Assembly (NCBI GenBank): GCA_016214125.1
Contig: JACRPC010000024.1
Location: forward strand, 1 to 34,750
Source: Rhodospirillales bacterium
GTDB lineage: Bacteria > Pseudomonadota > Alphaproteobacteria > Rhodospirillales > WMHbin7
Direction: 5' to 3'
DNA: 34,750 nt
The notes under the pieces were generated by a model. That model saw nothing but the letters and a program-made list of their open reading frames with translations, was not told the origin of the DNA and made no database searches. The position numbers were made by a program, and so were the translations under genes. This document shows positions 15,573-24,891 of the stretch, piece by piece (within the stretch, counting starts at the first letter, position 1; each line of letters starts with the position of its first letter).

Positions 15573-16790
15573 CTAAGGGTCTTGGCCAGAGGGGGCGGGA
15601 AGGATTTCCGCCAGCGTCTGGTTCCCCAGGCCCCAATGGTCGTCGTTGTAGCGCACACGGTCCGGCATCACGGTGATCGCCTGGATCAGGCGCTCGACCT
15701 CGTCCCAGGACAGGTAGGGAATGCCCTTGGCGCGAAGGCGAGCGAAGAGTTTGGCTTCCGCCTCGGGGGTGTAGCCCGATCCGGCGGAATGATCGATGTG
15801 GAAGTGCCGCATCGGGTAGGGAAGAACCTCTTCGCGGACAAGGCCGGACGCCAGAGCGGCCAGGAGCACGATGGAATCGAGATGCATGGAATAGCCGTCA
15901 TATTCCGGATGGCCCCGCAGCGATTCCCAAACGCTCTTCGCCATCAAGGTGAAATCGCCACAGGCGTTGACATGGGCCGGAATCGACCGCGTCGACGGTC
16001 GGGGCGCCGGGGCGGCCCGCCCAAGCGTCTGCCACAAGCGGCGGCTCAAGGGTGGGCCTTGGGGAGGAAGGCCGCGGCGCACCCCGGCGATCATCCGCGC
16101 CAGCCGGACAAGTCGACCGGCCAGTCCGGCCCCATGCGACAGCCGGGCAAAGAAACGCGTGATCGCCTCGAACCGTTGGGAAAGAAAGACTTGGTGAATC
16201 CGTCCGTCGCGCAAATCGACCGTCCAGGTCGGGCCGTTGATCCGGATCGGATGCTCGTTGCAGAACCCGAGGTAATCGGCGCCGTCCGGCAAGGCGACGA
16301 TCGCGTCGGAGACGTCGATGCGGTCGTTCCGATAGACGATCGCCGGATCGAGCGATTTCTCGGCCAGGAACGCGGCAAGCTCGGACGACAGGAGAATGTC
16401 GATGTTGGTGGCAAGAACGAATTGGCCCCGAGCCCGCCGAATGCCGGCGTTCTTGGCGATGAATTGGTAGAGCGGCAGGCGATCGGCGTGAGCGTAGCGG
16501 GCGTGGAGGGCCGCAGGCACCACGATCACCCGTGCCTCACCGGGCTTGAGGTCGGATGGCCAGCGCAGAGCCTGGGCCAGAGGCGGCCGCTCGGGCGGCG
16601 GATTCCATTCGACGACGATCAGCTCGGCATCGAGGCGGTGGCGACGCACCTGCTCGAACCAGGCGTCGACGAAAATCTGCATTCGGCGAAGCAGGTTGCC
16701 GCCGTGATCGTCGTTGCGGCTGGTCACCACCGTCGACAGATAAGGCGGAGGATTCGCAAGGGGAAGCGAGGACGAGGCGCCGGGGTTCAT
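15573..16790 (-). CDS. GT2-like glycosyltransferase family protein
   Basis: A predicted 405-residue protein with a GT-A-like N-terminus: YLSTVVTSRNDD at about 17-28, LIVVEWNPP at 57-65, and NAGIRRARGQFVLATNID at 114-131, ending in the NID that stands where the DXD metal site is expected. Downstream HVNACGDFTLMAK and YSMHLDS could contact the acceptor. The ATG at 16788-16790 is used; a TTG three codons upstream is also possible. It is convergent with the sugar operon (80-base gap) and divergent from the dehydrogenase gene at 16975. The layout is the same as in the protein at 184-1347, so the two probably arose by duplication. Confidence 0.8.
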   Translation of the reverse strand: MNPGASSSLPLANPPPYLSTVVTSRNDDHGGNLLRRMQIFVDAWFEQVRRHRLDAELIVVEWNPPPERPPLAQALRWPSDLKPGEARVIVVPAALHARYAHADRLPLYQFIAKNAGIRRARGQFVLATNIDILLSSELAAFLAEKSLDPAIVYRNDRIDVSDAIVALPDGADYLGFCNEHPIRINGPTWTVDLRDGRIHQVFLSQRFEAITRFFARLSHGAGLAGRLVRLARMIAGVRRGLPPQGPPLSRRLWQTLGRAAPAPRPSTRSIPAHVNACGDFTLMAKSVWESLRGHPEYDGYSMHLDSIVLLAALASGLVREEVLPYPMRHFHIDHSAGSGYTPEAEAKLFARLRAKGIPYLSWDEVERLIQAITVMPDRVRYNDDHWGLGNQTLAEILPAPSGQDP

Positions 16791-16906
16791 GGGGGCCAAG
16801 GGTTGCTGGAGAAAAATTAGGCCTTATTGCCGAAAGCGGCGTCAAGGATTCTCTTGCGGACGCGGGATGGGCGCCCCCCTTATGCCTCCCAAGTGGGGTG
16901 AACGCG

Positions 16907-16936
16907 TTGACGAAATGCCGTCGATCGGGGCTTAAT
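16907..16936 (+). promoter_or_regulatory. Candidate promoter of the dehydrogenase operon
   Basis: TTGACG at 16907-16912 and CTTAAT at 16931-16936 are 18 bases apart and lie 38 bases before the ATG at 16975, within the 184-base gap between two divergent genes. The -35 box is good and the -10 box moderate; judged by eye. Confidence 0.4.
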
Positions 16937-16974
16937 CGATTGGCGTGGGATGGGGAGCAGGACGAGGACATCGC

Positions 16975-18294
16975 ATGAGCCGGGTTTCGGTCATCGGCTT
17001 GGGGAAATTGGGCGCGCCGCTGGCGGCGGTGCTGGCGGCCCGGGGCTTCACGGTGGTGGGCGCCGACGTCAACCCGGCCTATGTTGAGGCCATCGGGGCG
17101 GGGCGGGCGCCGGTGGTCGAGCCGCGCTTGCAGGAATTCCTCGATGCCGGCAAGGCCCGGCTGTCGGCCACCACCGAGGTCGAGCGGGCGGTGGCCGAAA
17201 CCGACGCCACCTTCATCATCGTGCCCACCCCCAGCCAGGCGGATGGCGGGTTCGCCCTCGATTACGTCCTCAAGACGGCCGAACCGATCGGCCGCGCCAT
17301 CGCGGCCAAGACCGGCTACCATCTGGTGGTGCTGACCAGCACGGTGATGCCGGGCGACACGGACTCGCGATTCCGGCCGGCGCTCGAGCGGGTGTCGGGC
17401 AAGCGTTGCGGCGTCGATTTCGGCCTTTGCTACAATCCGGAATTCATCGCGCTCGGCAACGTCATTCACGACATGCTGCGCCCCGATTTCATCTTGATCG
17501 GCGAGAGCGACCGACGGGCGGGCGATGTGTTGCAGGCCATCTACGAGCGGGTGTGCGAAAAGGCGCCGGCCTTCGCGCGGATGAATTTCGTCAACGCCGA
17601 ATTGGCGAAAATCTCGGTCAATTCCTTCGTCACCATGCGCATCTCGTTTGCCAACCAGTTGGCCCGGATGTGCGATCGGCTGCCCGGCGCCGACGTCGAT
17701 GTCATCACCGGGGCGATCGGCCTCGACAGCCGCATCGGCAAAAAATATCTGAAGGGCGCGGTCAGCTTCGGCGGTCCCTGCTTTCCGCGCGACAACGTGG
17801 CTTTCGCCCGCCTGGCGGCCCGGTTGGGCACCGAGGCGCCGATGGCCCAGGCGACCGACCGCGTCAACCGCGACTACCTCGATCATCTGGGCCAGCGCAT
17901 CCTCGCCTGCGTGCCAAAAGCCGGGCGGGCCGCTCTGCTCGGTCTGGCCTACAAGCCCGACACCGGCGTCACCGAGGAATCGCCCAGTCTGGCTCTGGCG
18001 ACGACGCTGCTGGCGGCCGGCGTCGCGGTCGAGGCCTACGATCCCCTGGCGATGCCGGAATCGCGGGCCAAACTGGGCGAGACCGTCGCCTGGGCAAGTT
18101 CGATGGCGGCGTGCGTGGCCAAGGCGGATGCGGTGATCCTCCTGGTTCCCTGGGCCGAGTTTCGCCAGCTCACGCCGGCGCTCTTGAAAAACGGCGGCGC
18201 GGGGGTCGCGGTCTTCGATTGTTGGCGCCAGCTCGCGCCGGCGCCTTTCCAGGCCCAGGGGCGCTATCTCTGCCCCGGCCTGGGGCCGGATTAG
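16975..18294 (+). CDS. UDP-glucose/GDP-mannose dehydrogenase family protein
   Basis: A predicted 439-residue NAD-dependent sugar nucleotide dehydrogenase that oxidises the C6 hydroxyl to a carboxylate in two steps, giving a uronic acid. IGLGKLGAPLA at 7-17 is the NAD site, VPTPS at 83-87 and STVMPG at 122-127 are family signatures, and YNPEF (E155), AELAKISVNSF (K212) and GGPCFPRDN (C269) supply the catalytic residues. The C-terminal UDP-binding domain begins at about 315 (LLGLAYKPDTGVTEESPS). The start at 16975 has GAGGA seven bases upstream; an upstream in-frame start lacks support. Whether the substrate is UDP-glucose, UDP-ManNAc-type or GDP-mannose is not decided by the motifs. Confidence 0.92.
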   Translation: MSRVSVIGLGKLGAPLAAVLAARGFTVVGADVNPAYVEAIGAGRAPVVEPRLQEFLDAGKARLSATTEVERAVAETDATFIIVPTPSQADGGFALDYVLKTAEPIGRAIAAKTGYHLVVLTSTVMPGDTDSRFRPALERVSGKRCGVDFGLCYNPEFIALGNVIHDMLRPDFILIGESDRRAGDVLQAIYERVCEKAPAFARMNFVNAELAKISVNSFVTMRISFANQLARMCDRLPGADVDVITGAIGLDSRIGKKYLKGAVSFGGPCFPRDNVAFARLAARLGTEAPMAQATDRVNRDYLDHLGQRILACVPKAGRAALLGLAYKPDTGVTEESPSLALATTLLAAGVAVEAYDPLAMPESRAKLGETVAWASSMAACVAKADAVILLVPWAEFRQLTPALLKNGGAGVAVFDCWRQLAPAPFQAQGRYLCPGLGPD

Positions 18295-18302
18295 GCCCGG
18301 TC

Positions 18303-19184
18303 ATGGCCCAGGCGCTCGTGCTGGCGACCAGCCTGGCTCCCGGCAAACGCCTCGACCGCCAGCGGGCGGCGCTCGCCAGTTGGCGGGCCTGCGGCTTTCG
18401 CGCCGTATCGTTCAACAGCGCCGCCGAAATCGCCCTTCTTCGGCCGGCCTTTCCCGATCTCGACTTTGTCGTGCCGCCGCGCACCGCCGAAGGCGTCACC
18501 GGCAAACCCCTGGTCTATGTCGGCGACATCCTGGCCTGGTTCCGCGCGGGACCGGAACGGGTGGGCGGCATCGTCAATTCCGACATCGTGCTCGATCCGC
18601 CCGGCGACCTGGCGGGGCTGGTGCGCCGGGAAGCCCTGGGCTCGCTGATTGTCTCCACCCGGGTCGAGATCGACCCGACCGGCGGCCATCCAGGGCGGCG
18701 CAATCCCTGGTGCTTCGATCTCTTCTTCTTCGATCGGGCGATGATCGATCTGTTCGTCGATTGCGGCTTTTGCCTGGGCATGCCTTATTGGGACTATTGG
18801 ATGCCGACGACGGTGGCGCTGCACGGCCTGCCGCTCAAGGCGCTTCGCACCGACCTTGCCTATCACGAGAGCCACGCCGAAGCGTGGTCGGATCAGCGCT
18901 ATCTGTTCGGCCATCGCTTTGTCGAATTCCTGTTGGCCGAAATCGACCGCATCGAGGCGTCGCTCGGGCCGGGGGCCGATCCGCGGCGCGATTTTCTCAA
19001 GGGTCTCTTGTCGGTCTATTACCGGAAGATTCACGCCCGCCTGAAGACCCGCGAGGCCGAAAGCCTGGACGCGGCGGAACGCTTCCACGTTACCGCCCAG
19101 TATGTCGAATTCTGCGACGCCCTGAACGAAACGACCTTTTGCTATCTGCATCACCGAGCGCAACCGCTCGATCTCGCTCGTTAG
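18303..19184 (+). CDS. Unrecognised protein in glycan locus, possible glycosyltransferase
   Basis: A predicted 293-residue soluble protein with no family I can name. It starts with strand ALVLATSLAPGKRLDRQRAA, has GGIVNSDIVLDPP at about 96-108 where the isolated NSD acidic segment looks like the metal site of a GT-A glycosyltransferase, and then NPWCFDLFFFDRAM and MPYWDYWMP at about 160-168, aromatic segments like those that bind acceptors. The C-terminal third is helical and rich in charged residues. It starts 8 bases after the dehydrogenase gene and is surely co-transcribed with it. A sugar transferase role is an inference. Confidence 0.75.
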   Translation: MAQALVLATSLAPGKRLDRQRAALASWRACGFRAVSFNSAAEIALLRPAFPDLDFVVPPRTAEGVTGKPLVYVGDILAWFRAGPERVGGIVNSDIVLDPPGDLAGLVRREALGSLIVSTRVEIDPTGGHPGRRNPWCFDLFFFDRAMIDLFVDCGFCLGMPYWDYWMPTTVALHGLPLKALRTDLAYHESHAEAWSDQRYLFGHRFVEFLLAEIDRIEASLGPGADPRRDFLKGLLSVYYRKIHARLKTREAESLDAAERFHVTAQYVEFCDALNETTFCYLHHRAQPLDLAR

Positions 19185-19392
19185 GCCGAACGTCGCCGGG
19201 CGGTCTTGGGCCGGACGCGACGACGAACTCGGCGATCGTCGGTTTGGCGCTTGCCGGGCCGGTGCCGTTCGCCCATTATTTTCCCGGTCCGTAAAGATAG
19301 GGCGCTGGGATCGCTCCGGCGTGCGGGACGGCCCGCCCGAATTGGGCACGGCCTATTGGGTGTTCCTAGCCTCGTTTCAATGAGCGGAGTCC

Positions 19393-20382
19393 ATGGCGCG
19401 CAGCCTTGAGGACATCATCGATCAGAACGACCGAACGTCGACCCGGCACCCGGGTCATCACTGGATTTTCGATTGGTTCGAGCCGTTTTCCGGGATGGTG
19501 CCGGCTGGCCATTCGGTCGATTTCATTGGGTCGATCAGGCGGGACCACGATCCGGATGGGCGCCCGGCCGCCCAGGCGCGGGCGGTAACGGCCGATCTTC
19601 CGGCGGTGGCCGAGGACTATTTCGAATGGATCGATCTTCTGGAAGCGGTCTTCGACGCCTCCGAGACCTTCCGCTACGCCGAGGTCGGCGCCAGCTTCGG
19701 ATGTTGGTCGCCGCGTGCGCTCAAGGCCGCCCGGTCGCGCGGGATCGAAAAGGCGATGGCGCTCCTGGTCGAGGCTGATCCCAAGCACGCTCAGATGATC
19801 GTCGATCACATGGCGGCGAACGGGATCTTGGCAAGCGACTATCAGGTTTTCGAGTTGGCCGTTGGGGCCGGCGAAGGTCTGGCCCTGTTTTGCGTCGTCA
19901 AGTCGCAAGATGACCCCGAGACCTCGCATCTGTCCTGGCATGGGCAATTCCTGGTGAATTTGCAGGGCAAGGGCGCCCTGCGGTTGATGGGACGGACCTA
20001 TGCGGGGCATCCGGTGTTCGAAATCGCCGATGGCTGGGGCGCCATCAAGGTCAACGTCGCCACGCTGGCGCGCGTCTTGGAGGGCATCGATTTCCTCGAC
20101 CTGGTTGATTTTGACATTCAGGGGGCGGAAGGGCAGGTCATCGCCCAATCCATCGAAACCCTGAACCAAAAGGTTCGCAGACTGCATATCGGAACCCATT
20201 CGCGCGACATCGACACCTTCTTGAAGGAAGTGCTGACGCGTCATCGCTGGGTCTGTCTGCGCGACTATGGTTGCGGGCAAACGGAACAAACGCCCTTCGG
20301 CCGGATCGAATTCCAAGACGGCGTCCAAAGTTGGATCAATCCCAGGCTTTGTCCACCTTCGTCCTCCTCGGCCGGGCGCTGA
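19393..20382 (+). CDS. FkbM family methyltransferase
   Basis: A predicted 329-residue SAM-dependent methyltransferase. YAEVGASFGCWS at about 95-106 is motif I, LLVEADPKHA at 124-133 carries the acidic ribose-binding residue, and VDFDIQGAEGQVI at 238-250 is the FkbM signature (D-x-D-x-x-G-A-E). FkbM enzymes O-methylate sugars or polyketides and are common in glycan loci. The ATG at 19393 has GCGGAG just upstream. It lies 208 bases after the previous gene, so it may have its own promoter, and it is convergent with the signalling operon that ends at 20494. Confidence 0.88.
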   Translation: MARSLEDIIDQNDRTSTRHPGHHWIFDWFEPFSGMVPAGHSVDFIGSIRRDHDPDGRPAAQARAVTADLPAVAEDYFEWIDLLEAVFDASETFRYAEVGASFGCWSPRALKAARSRGIEKAMALLVEADPKHAQMIVDHMAANGILASDYQVFELAVGAGEGLALFCVVKSQDDPETSHLSWHGQFLVNLQGKGALRLMGRTYAGHPVFEIADGWGAIKVNVATLARVLEGIDFLDLVDFDIQGAEGQVIAQSIETLNQKVRRLHIGTHSRDIDTFLKEVLTRHRWVCLRDYGCGQTEQTPFGRIEFQDGVQSWINPRLCPPSSSSAGR

Positions 20383-20463
20383 AGCCGTCGCCCTCTTGGG
20401 CGAAAATCCGGTCGTCGGCTCGGCAACGGCGGCGGCGGGTCAAACGGACGAAGTCTTGCCCGA

Positions 20464-20495
20464 GAGATCGCCGCCAGGCCGCCGGCGGCGATCTC
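20464..20495. terminator. 12-bp perfect hairpin between convergent genes
   Basis: GAGATCGCCGCC at 20464-20475 pairs perfectly with GGCGGCGATCTC at 20484-20495 around an 8-base loop. The right arm overlaps the TGA stop (20494-20496) of the minus-strand response regulator, and FkbM ends 81 bases to the left on the other strand. No long U-tract follows on either strand. A two-way terminator or mRNA 3'-end stabiliser is the likely role. Confidence 0.6.
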
Positions 20496-21558
20496 AATTA
20501 TCCTGGAAGCGCTCTTTGATGCGCAGAATCGCGTCCATTTGGCCGAGGAACAGATCGGTCAGCACCGGGTCGAAATGCTTGCCGGCCTGGTCGCGCACCA
20601 GCGCCACCGCCCGCTCGACCGGCCAAGCCTCCTTGTAGGGGCGCTTCGACGTGAGCGCGTCGAAGACGTCGGCCAGCGCCGAGATGCGCCCGCTTAGGGG
20701 AATGGCCTCGCCGGCCAAGCCGTGCGGATAGCCGCTGCCATCGTATTTTTCCTGATGGGTGAGGGCGATCTCGCGCGCCAGGCGCATGAATTCCGAGGGA
20801 TGGTTGTCGAGCAGATTGTGGCCGATGATCGTGTGCCCCTTCATGATCTCGAATTCCTCGGGTGTCAGCTTGCCCGGCTTGAGCAGGATGGCGTCGGGAA
20901 TGCCGATCTTGCCGATGTCGTGCATCGGGCTGGCCACCAGCATGGACTCGGCCTCGGCGGCCGATTGGCCGTGGGCCAGGGCCAGCACCTGGCAGTAATG
21001 GCTCATGCGCAAAATGTGGGCGCCGGTCTCGTTGTCGCGGAACTCGGCCGCCTGGCCCAGCCGGCGGATGATCTCGACTTGGGTGTCGCGGATTTCGCGG
21101 GTGCGGGCCCGCACTTCGTCCTCCAAGGCGTCGCCGCGCCGACGCTGGGCCCGGTAGAACATCCGGGTTTCCAGCATGTTGTGGATGCGCTGCATGACCT
21201 CCCATTGCAGGAAGGGCTTCGAGATGAAGTCCTTGGCGCCGGCGGCCAGGGCCGCTTGGCGGGTTTCCTGGTCGGTCTGCGCGGTCAGCACCAGCACGGG
21301 CAGGAAATCGTCACGATCGAGCTGGCCGAGCAGGGAGAGGATGGCGAGGCCATCGATATGGGGCATGCGAATGTCGAGCAGCACCAGATCGAATTCGCTC
21401 TCGGTCAACAGGGGAATGACCTGGCGGGAATCGGTGAGGCCCTTGATATGGCGATAGCCGGCGCCTTCCAGCATGGTGCCCAGCAGCGCCACGTTGGTCG
21501 GGTTGTCGTCGACGATCAGGATGCGCGCATCCTTGATGGGCAAATCAGGCTTGGGCAT
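20494..21558 (-). CDS. Response regulator with HD-GYP output domain
   Basis: A predicted 354-residue cytoplasmic regulator. The receiver domain spans about 11-130, with acidic D17/D18, phospho-acceptor D62 (LVLLDIRMP) and K114. A coiled linker leads to an HD-GYP domain at about 160-350 with HDIGKIGIPD (H213, D214), GHTIIGH and HQEKYDGSGYPHG (GYP at 276-278), the intact signature of cyclic-di-GMP phosphodiesterases. Phosphorylation probably controls c-di-GMP breakdown and thereby motility, biofilm or glycan production. The ATG at 21558 lies inside the end of the kinase gene (14-base overlap), so the two are translationally coupled and form a cognate pair. Confidence 0.92.
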   Translation of the reverse strand: MPKPDLPIKDARILIVDDNPTNVALLGTMLEGAGYRHIKGLTDSRQVIPLLTESEFDLVLLDIRMPHIDGLAILSLLGQLDRDDFLPVLVLTAQTDQETRQAALAAGAKDFISKPFLQWEVMQRIHNMLETRMFYRAQRRRGDALEDEVRARTREIRDTQVEIIRRLGQAAEFRDNETGAHILRMSHYCQVLALAHGQSAAEAESMLVASPMHDIGKIGIPDAILLKPGKLTPEEFEIMKGHTIIGHNLLDNHPSEFMRLAREIALTHQEKYDGSGYPHGLAGEAIPLSGRISALADVFDALTSKRPYKEAWPVERAVALVRDQAGKHFDPVLTDLFLGQMDAILRIKERFQDN

Positions 21559-24500
21559 GGCGTCCCTCGGCCACGGCGCGGATGGCGGCCCGCAGGCGGG
21601 CGACATCGACGGGTTTGGTCAGATAATCCTGGCAGCCGACGGCCAGCGCTTCGCGGATGGTTCTTGGCGTCGCGTCGGCGCTAAGCACGATGACCGGAAT
21701 TGCCCGGGTCGCCGGGTCGCTCTTCAAATGGCGGACCGCCTCAAGCCCGTTCATGCCGGGCAGGTTGATGTCGATCAAAATGAGATCGGGCCTGGTGCGC
21801 GCCGCCATATCGAGCGCCAATTCGGCGTTGGGCAGGGTCGCCAACGCCAGGCCGGGGATGGTTTCGGCGATGCGCTCGACCAGATGGATGTTCGAGGGAT
21901 TGTCCTCGACGTAAAGCACGGTCATGCGCAGCTCGGGTTCGGCCGTCGTCGGCGCCACCGTCCCGGCCTCGCGTCCAGGCTCGGGCACGCCGCCCGGCAT
22001 CGCGGCGGCGCGGGGAACCTCGATCCAGAAGGAACTGCCTTCGCCCTGGGTGCTGACAAAACCCACCCGGCCGCCCATCGCCTCGGTCAGGCGCCGGGTG
22101 ATGGTGAGGCCGATGCCGGTGCCTTCGATCTCGGTCGTTTCGGCGCCCAGCCGGCTGAAGGGCGTGAACAGCTCGTGCTGCTTGTGCGGGGGAATGCCGA
22201 TCCCGGTGTCGGCCACCGTGATGCGAACGGTTTCGGCCAATCGATCGTCGACCGACAGGGTCACCGTGCCGTTCGGCCGATTGTATTTGACGGCGTTGGA
22301 GAGCAGGTTGAGCAGAATCTGCCGCAGGCGCAAACGGTCGGCGCGTACCGCGGGGCGCCGGTCGGTGAAGGTGGGCGCGATCAGAACGATGCCCCGGCGC
22401 TCGGCCTGGCCTTCGATCACCGTCAGGCACTCGTCGATCACGCCTCCCAGCTCGACCGCTTCCGGCGACAAGGACAGCTTGCCCGCTTCGATGCGGGCGA
22501 GATCGAGAACCTCGGTGATCAGTTCCAGAAGGTGGTTTCCGCTTTTCAGGATGTAGCCGACATATTCCTTTTGCTTCTCGCTCAAGGGCTTTTCATAACC
22601 GGTCTCCAGCAACTGGCCGAAGCCGAGAATGGCGTTCAAGGGCGTGCGCAGCTCATGGCTCATGCTGGAGAGGAAATCCGATTTGGCGCGGTTGGCGCGA
22701 TCGGCCTCCTGGCGGGCGCGCACCAGTTCGGTGATGTCGAGATGGATGCCGGCCCGTTGGCCGCTGGGTAGGCGGCGGATGGCGACGCGAACCCATTGGT
22801 CGTTGGCCAGGCGCTCCTCGAACGAAATTTCCGGTTCCCGGTGCCGCGTCATGCGCGCCGCCACCCAATCCTCGATGCGGTCCCGGGCGTCCGGATAGAC
22901 GCCGCGCTTGGCGCCCAGGCGGATAAGGTCTTCGAAGCGGGCGCCCCGGCGAAGCGAGCCGGCCAATGGCGGATAAAGCTGCTTGAACTTTTCGTTGAAC
23001 AGCTCGACGCGGTCCTCGGCATCGACCAGGATGAAGCCGCCGGGAATGTTCTCGATGGCGGCGGACAGCAGCGTCTGGCTGTCCTGCAATTCCTTGAGAA
23101 AGCGCTTGCGCTCGGTGATGTCCGAAAAGGTGACGACGGCGCCGGCGATGCGATCGTCGTCGCGGATCGGCGAGGCGGCATAGGCCACCGGCAGCGGCCG
23201 GCCGTCCTTCCGCCAGAAGACCTCGTCCTCAACCGCGCAGGATCGGCCAGAGCGGAAGGCGTGATTGATGGGGCAACTCGCCACCGGATAGGGCGAGCCG
23301 TCGGCGTGCCGATGGTGGATCAGATCGTGCATGTTCCGCCCGATCATATCCGAAGCGGCGTAGCCCAGCAGGCGCGCCGCGGCGCCGTTGACGAAGGTGC
23401 AGAGCCCGTCGACATCGATGCCGTAAATTCCCTCCTCGGTCGATTCCAGAAGCAGCGACTTTTCCTTTGCCAAGGCGCCGAGTTCGGCTTCGGCCCGCTT
23501 GCGGGTGGTGATGTCGCGGACGACGCCGGTGAATTTCCGCGCCCCGTTGGCCTGCATCTCGCTGACCGCCAGATGCATGGGAAAGATCGTGCCATCCTTG
23601 CGCAGTCCCCGCACCTCGCGGCCGATGCCGATCACCGTGGCCTTGCCGGTCTGGCGGAAATTAGCAAGATAGCCGTCATGGCGGCTTCGATCGGGCTCGG
23701 GCATCAGCATCGAAACATTGCGGCCCATCACCGCGTCGGCGTCATGGCCGAAGATACGGGCGGCGGCGGGATTAAAGACCTCGACGATGCCGGCTTCGTC
23801 AATGACGATGATGCCGTCGACGACGGTGTCGAGAATGGCGCGGGTTCGCGCCTCCCGGTCGCGGATCTCGGCGGTGCGCGCCTTGACCTCGGTCGCCAAA
23901 CCGACATTGGTGTCGACCAGTTTGCGCTGGCTGGCCACCAGCGCCGTTTCGCGGGCCTGGAGGCGGCGAACAAGAAAAACGACCAAGGCGGCGATGAGGA
24001 CGAAGATCGAGCCATGCAGCGTCGTGCGGGCCTTGAAGGGCGCCAACACCTTGCTGCGGTCGATGGTGACCAGGACATAGGCGCCGGAATGGGTGTCGGT
24101 GCGAAAGGCGCCCAGGCGATCGACGCCGTCCAGCATGCTGTGGAAATGCTGCACGCTGTCCTGCCGGCCGCTGGCCAGATGTTGGCGGATTCCCTCGGCC
24201 TCCTTGAGGGAGCGGCCGATCATGCCGGCGCCGTCGGGGCTGCGGAAAATGATGTCGAGGCTGGGCGAGAGCAAGGTGGCGTAGCCCGGAGGGGTCTGGG
24301 GCGCGATCGATTGCAGCATGTCTTCGAAAAAGGCGGGCGCCATCGTCGCGGCAATCACGCCTTGGAGAACGCCGTTTTGGTCCCGGCGCGCTCGAAAGGC
24401 AAAGACGACCTGCGCGCCCGTGGCGGCGACGCGGGGGCCGAGAAGGTGAAGGCGATCTTGCTCCGGCGGGCCGCGAGCGGTGTGGAAATATTGTCGCTCC

Positions 24501-24865
24501 GAGCCGTCGAAGCCGACCAGACTGGGAAGAGTGGCGAAAGTGACGATGTCGTTTTGATCGGTAACGAAGACCACCCGCAAATTGTCGATCGCCTTCATCC
24601 GTTTCTTCAGAAATTCGACCAGCTTGGGCCGGTCGTCCGTGGGCGTTTCCGAAAGCCGCTGGTCGGCTTCCTGAAGGAAGACGTCGATGGCGCGCAAGGT
24701 GCCGGTCAATTGCTCGTCGCCCGAACGCACCAGGCCGGCCAGCATGGTTTCGGCGGCCTCGATGGTGGCGACGTAATCGTTCCAAGTCCGCCACGAGGCC
24801 ATCGCCGCCACGCTGGCGACGATGATCAATCCCGCCAGAGTGGGAAAGGATCGAAACGACGTCAT
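21545..24865 (-). CDS. Membrane hybrid sensor histidine kinase with PAS domains
   Basis: A predicted 1106-residue inner-membrane sensor. A transmembrane helix lies at about 8-24 and a second at about 284-299, enclosing a periplasmic Cache-like sensor region (about 30-280). A short coiled coil then leads to three PAS domains at about 338-455, 465-588 and 595-715, with DITTRKRAE and DITERKRF ends typical of PAS-PAC modules. The HisKA domain has SHELRTP (H737). The ATPase domain has the N-box near N853/N857, DTGIG at 886-890 and GTGIGL at 915-920. A C-terminal receiver (about 981-1098) has D1032 and K1084, so phosphate may be relayed internally before reaching the HD-GYP regulator encoded downstream. 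All catalytic residues are present. The signal is unknown. Confidence 0.92.
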   Translation of the reverse strand: MTSFRSFPTLAGLIIVASVAAMASWRTWNDYVATIEAAETMLAGLVRSGDEQLTGTLRAIDVFLQEADQRLSETPTDDRPKLVEFLKKRMKAIDNLRVVFVTDQNDIVTFATLPSLVGFDGSERQYFHTARGPPEQDRLHLLGPRVAATGAQVVFAFRARRDQNGVLQGVIAATMAPAFFEDMLQSIAPQTPPGYATLLSPSLDIIFRSPDGAGMIGRSLKEAEGIRQHLASGRQDSVQHFHSMLDGVDRLGAFRTDTHSGAYVLVTIDRSKVLAPFKARTTLHGSIFVLIAALVVFLVRRLQARETALVASQRKLVDTNVGLATEVKARTAEIRDREARTRAILDTVVDGIIVIDEAGIVEVFNPAAARIFGHDADAVMGRNVSMLMPEPDRSRHDGYLANFRQTGKATVIGIGREVRGLRKDGTIFPMHLAVSEMQANGARKFTGVVRDITTRKRAEAELGALAKEKSLLLESTEEGIYGIDVDGLCTFVNGAAARLLGYAASDMIGRNMHDLIHHRHADGSPYPVASCPINHAFRSGRSCAVEDEVFWRKDGRPLPVAYAASPIRDDDRIAGAVVTFSDITERKRFLKELQDSQTLLSAAIENIPGGFILVDAEDRVELFNEKFKQLYPPLAGSLRRGARFEDLIRLGAKRGVYPDARDRIEDWVAARMTRHREPEISFEERLANDQWVRVAIRRLPSGQRAGIHLDITELVRARQEADRANRAKSDFLSSMSHELRTPLNAILGFGQLLETGYEKPLSEKQKEYVGYILKSGNHLLELITEVLDLARIEAGKLSLSPEAVELGGVIDECLTVIEGQAERRGIVLIAPTFTDRRPAVRADRLRLRQILLNLLSNAVKYNRPNGTVTLSVDDRLAETVRITVADTGIGIPPHKQHELFTPFSRLGAETTEIEGTGIGLTITRRLTEAMGGRVGFVSTQGEGSSFWIEVPRAAAMPGGVPEPGREAGTVAPTTAEPELRMTVLYVEDNPSNIHLVERIAETIPGLALATLPNAELALDMAARTRPDLILIDINLPGMNGLEAVRHLKSDPATRAIPVIVLSADATPRTIREALAVGCQDYLTKPVDVARLRAAIRAVAEGRHAQA

Positions 24866-24885
24866 GACGGGCGTTTCATCCGGTT

Positions 24886-24891
24886 ATTATA
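24886..24891 (-). promoter_or_regulatory. Possible -10 box for the sensor kinase operon
   Basis: On the minus strand a perfect TATAAT lies 20 bases upstream of the kinase ATG, in a small AT-rich patch. I see no good -35 hexamer at the right distance, so this may be part of an activated or extended promoter, or chance. Confidence 0.3.
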
